From Candidatus Poribacteria bacterium (lineage in GTDB: Bacteria > Abyssobacteria > SURF-5), in the NCBI GenBank assembly GCA_016215705.1, contig JACRIR010000098.1, positions 1 through 26,067 of the forward strand: 26,067 bases of DNA, given 5' to 3'. Position 1 is the stretch's first letter. Each line of letters starts with the position of its first letter. The notes under the pieces are model-generated. The model made no database searches and was not told where the DNA came from. It saw only the letters and a list, made by a program, of their open reading frames with translations. Shown in pieces: positions 25,286 to 26,067 of the stretch. The position numbers and the translations under genes were made by a program.

Positions 25286-26067
25286 TTAGATCTTATAAAC
25301 CCTCTCCGCTGCCGAGCCCATCACGATGTCAACTTCTTCTTTGCTGAAGGTGAATTCCTTGCAGTCTACCGCGTTGATCACGCCCTCAACCCATTTCCTG
25401 GAGGGCATCACAAGTTGGAGATACGGGTTGTCGGTGCCGTACATCACGCGCCATGGGCCGATTTCGTCAAGCGCGCAGCGAAGCATGTGATAGAACTTTT
25501 CGGGATGAAAGAGGAATGTGCGCTGCCAGCCCGAGATATCGACATGGAGATTCCACTTCGTGCCGGCGAGCGCGAGCGCTTCTTCCCACCAGCAGAGGCC
25601 GACGTGCGCCATGACCATCTTGAGGTCCGGGAAGTCCGCCGCCGCGCTGTCGACAAAGACGGGCCGCGCATATTCTGCTTTCATCGGCGCGGGTTGTGTT
25701 CCGGTATGGAACAACACGGGCACATCGAGTTCCACAGCTTTCCGGTAGAGCGGATAGCAGACCGGATCGTCGGGATAGAATCCGGTCGTAGGGTGAAGCT
25801 TCAGTCCGCGCGCTCCTTGCTCGGTTACGCCCTTTTCGAGTTCCTTCACGGCGTCTTTGCGGCGCGGGTCAACTGCCACCAGGTGCGCCAGCCGTTTGGG
25901 ATGCCTGGCGGCAATCTCTCCGAATATGCGGTTCACATCGGATATTGGCGCGCAGTCCGGTGTTCCCGAGCAGGGCTCGTCGGCGCCCATGGCGTAATCT
26001 ACCGTAGTAATGACCGACACGTCCACCCCTGCTTCATCCATGTCCGCGATGAGGAGTTCGCCGGTCG
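25286..26067 (-). CDS. amidohydrolase family protein (5' end outside the window)
   Basis: A TIM-barrel metal-dependent hydrolase of the amidohydrolase-2 (ACMSD-like) type. The visible 260 residues include LIADMDEAGVDVSVI, LVAVDPR, GARGLKLHPTTGF, VLFHTGTQPAP, MVMAHVG and the metal-ligand motif MYGTDNPY near the end. An in-frame ATG exists at 26041, but the open frame continues to the window edge with family-like residues (TGELLIAD), so the true start is beyond it. Substrate (decarboxylase or hydrolase) cannot be told. It converges on rimI, separated by palindrome copy B. Confidence 0.85.
   Translation of the reverse strand, partial: TGELLIADMDEAGVDVSVITTVDYAMGADEPCSGTPDCAPISDVNRIFGEIAARHPKRLAHLVAVDPRRKDAVKELEKGVTEQGARGLKLHPTTGFYPDDPVCYPLYRKAVELDVPVLFHTGTQPAPMKAEYARPVFVDSAAADFPDLKMVMAHVGLCWWEEALALAGTKWNLHVDISGWQRTFLFHPEKFYHMLRCALDEIGPWRVMYGTDNPYLQLVMPSRKWVEGVINAVDCKEFTFSKEEVDIVMGSAAERVYKI

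Overview
The window reads as chromosome of an uncultured Gram-negative, rod-shaped bacterium. It has a complete MreBCD–PBP2–RodA elongasome, a Tat-exported flavoprotein, sigma-70-type promoters and Shine-Dalgarno starts with some GTG and possible TTG starts. I cannot name the phylum from the sequence. GC content varies: the shape and folate genes are clearly GC-rich, while the acyl-CoA genes and the ATPase/TOPRIM-like pair are more A+T-rich.

Left part (1-5953): a short possible gene tail, a (3R)-hydroxyacyl-CoA dehydrogenase-type SDR, a perfect 19-bp inverted repeat, and then a TetR regulator with a clear promoter and a palindromic operator just downstream of the -10 box. An acyl-CoA synthetase and an acyl-CoA dehydrogenase follow on the same strand, so this looks like a self-regulated fatty-acid activation and beta-oxidation operon. 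A dihydrodipicolinate synthase/N-acetylneuraminate lyase family gene faces it, and shares a divergent promoter region with the next operon.

Middle (5954-10580): cca (tRNA nucleotidyltransferase with HD domain), nadD and yqeK form a plus-strand operon. It converges with a two-gene minus-strand cassette: an OLD/AAA_21-like ATPase whose stop codon overlaps, as ATGA, the start of a DUF4276-like TOPRIM protein. This is the best candidate for an accessory defence-type system in the window.

Right-centre (10581-21910): one long minus-strand unit runs from a good promoter upstream of mreB through mreB, mreC, mreD, mrdA, rodA, a TIGR03960-type radical SAM enzyme, its partner TIGR03936/DUF2344, RNase E/G, and finally a Tat-signal FAD oxidoreductase. 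Most junctions overlap, which implies translational coupling. The unit couples envelope elongation genes to RNA decay/processing and to an uncharacterised radical SAM pair.

Right end (21911-26067): a 499-bp intergenic region carries two copies of a dispersed palindrome (core GGGGACAC-GATG-NNN-CATC-GTGTCCCC). It also carries a near-consensus extended -10 promoter for pabB–pabC–rimI (folate precursor p-aminobenzoate, then S18 acetyltransferase). The region ends with another palindrome copy and the 3' part of an amidohydrolase gene running off the window. No tRNA, rRNA, CRISPR array, complete insertion sequence or phage gene was seen.
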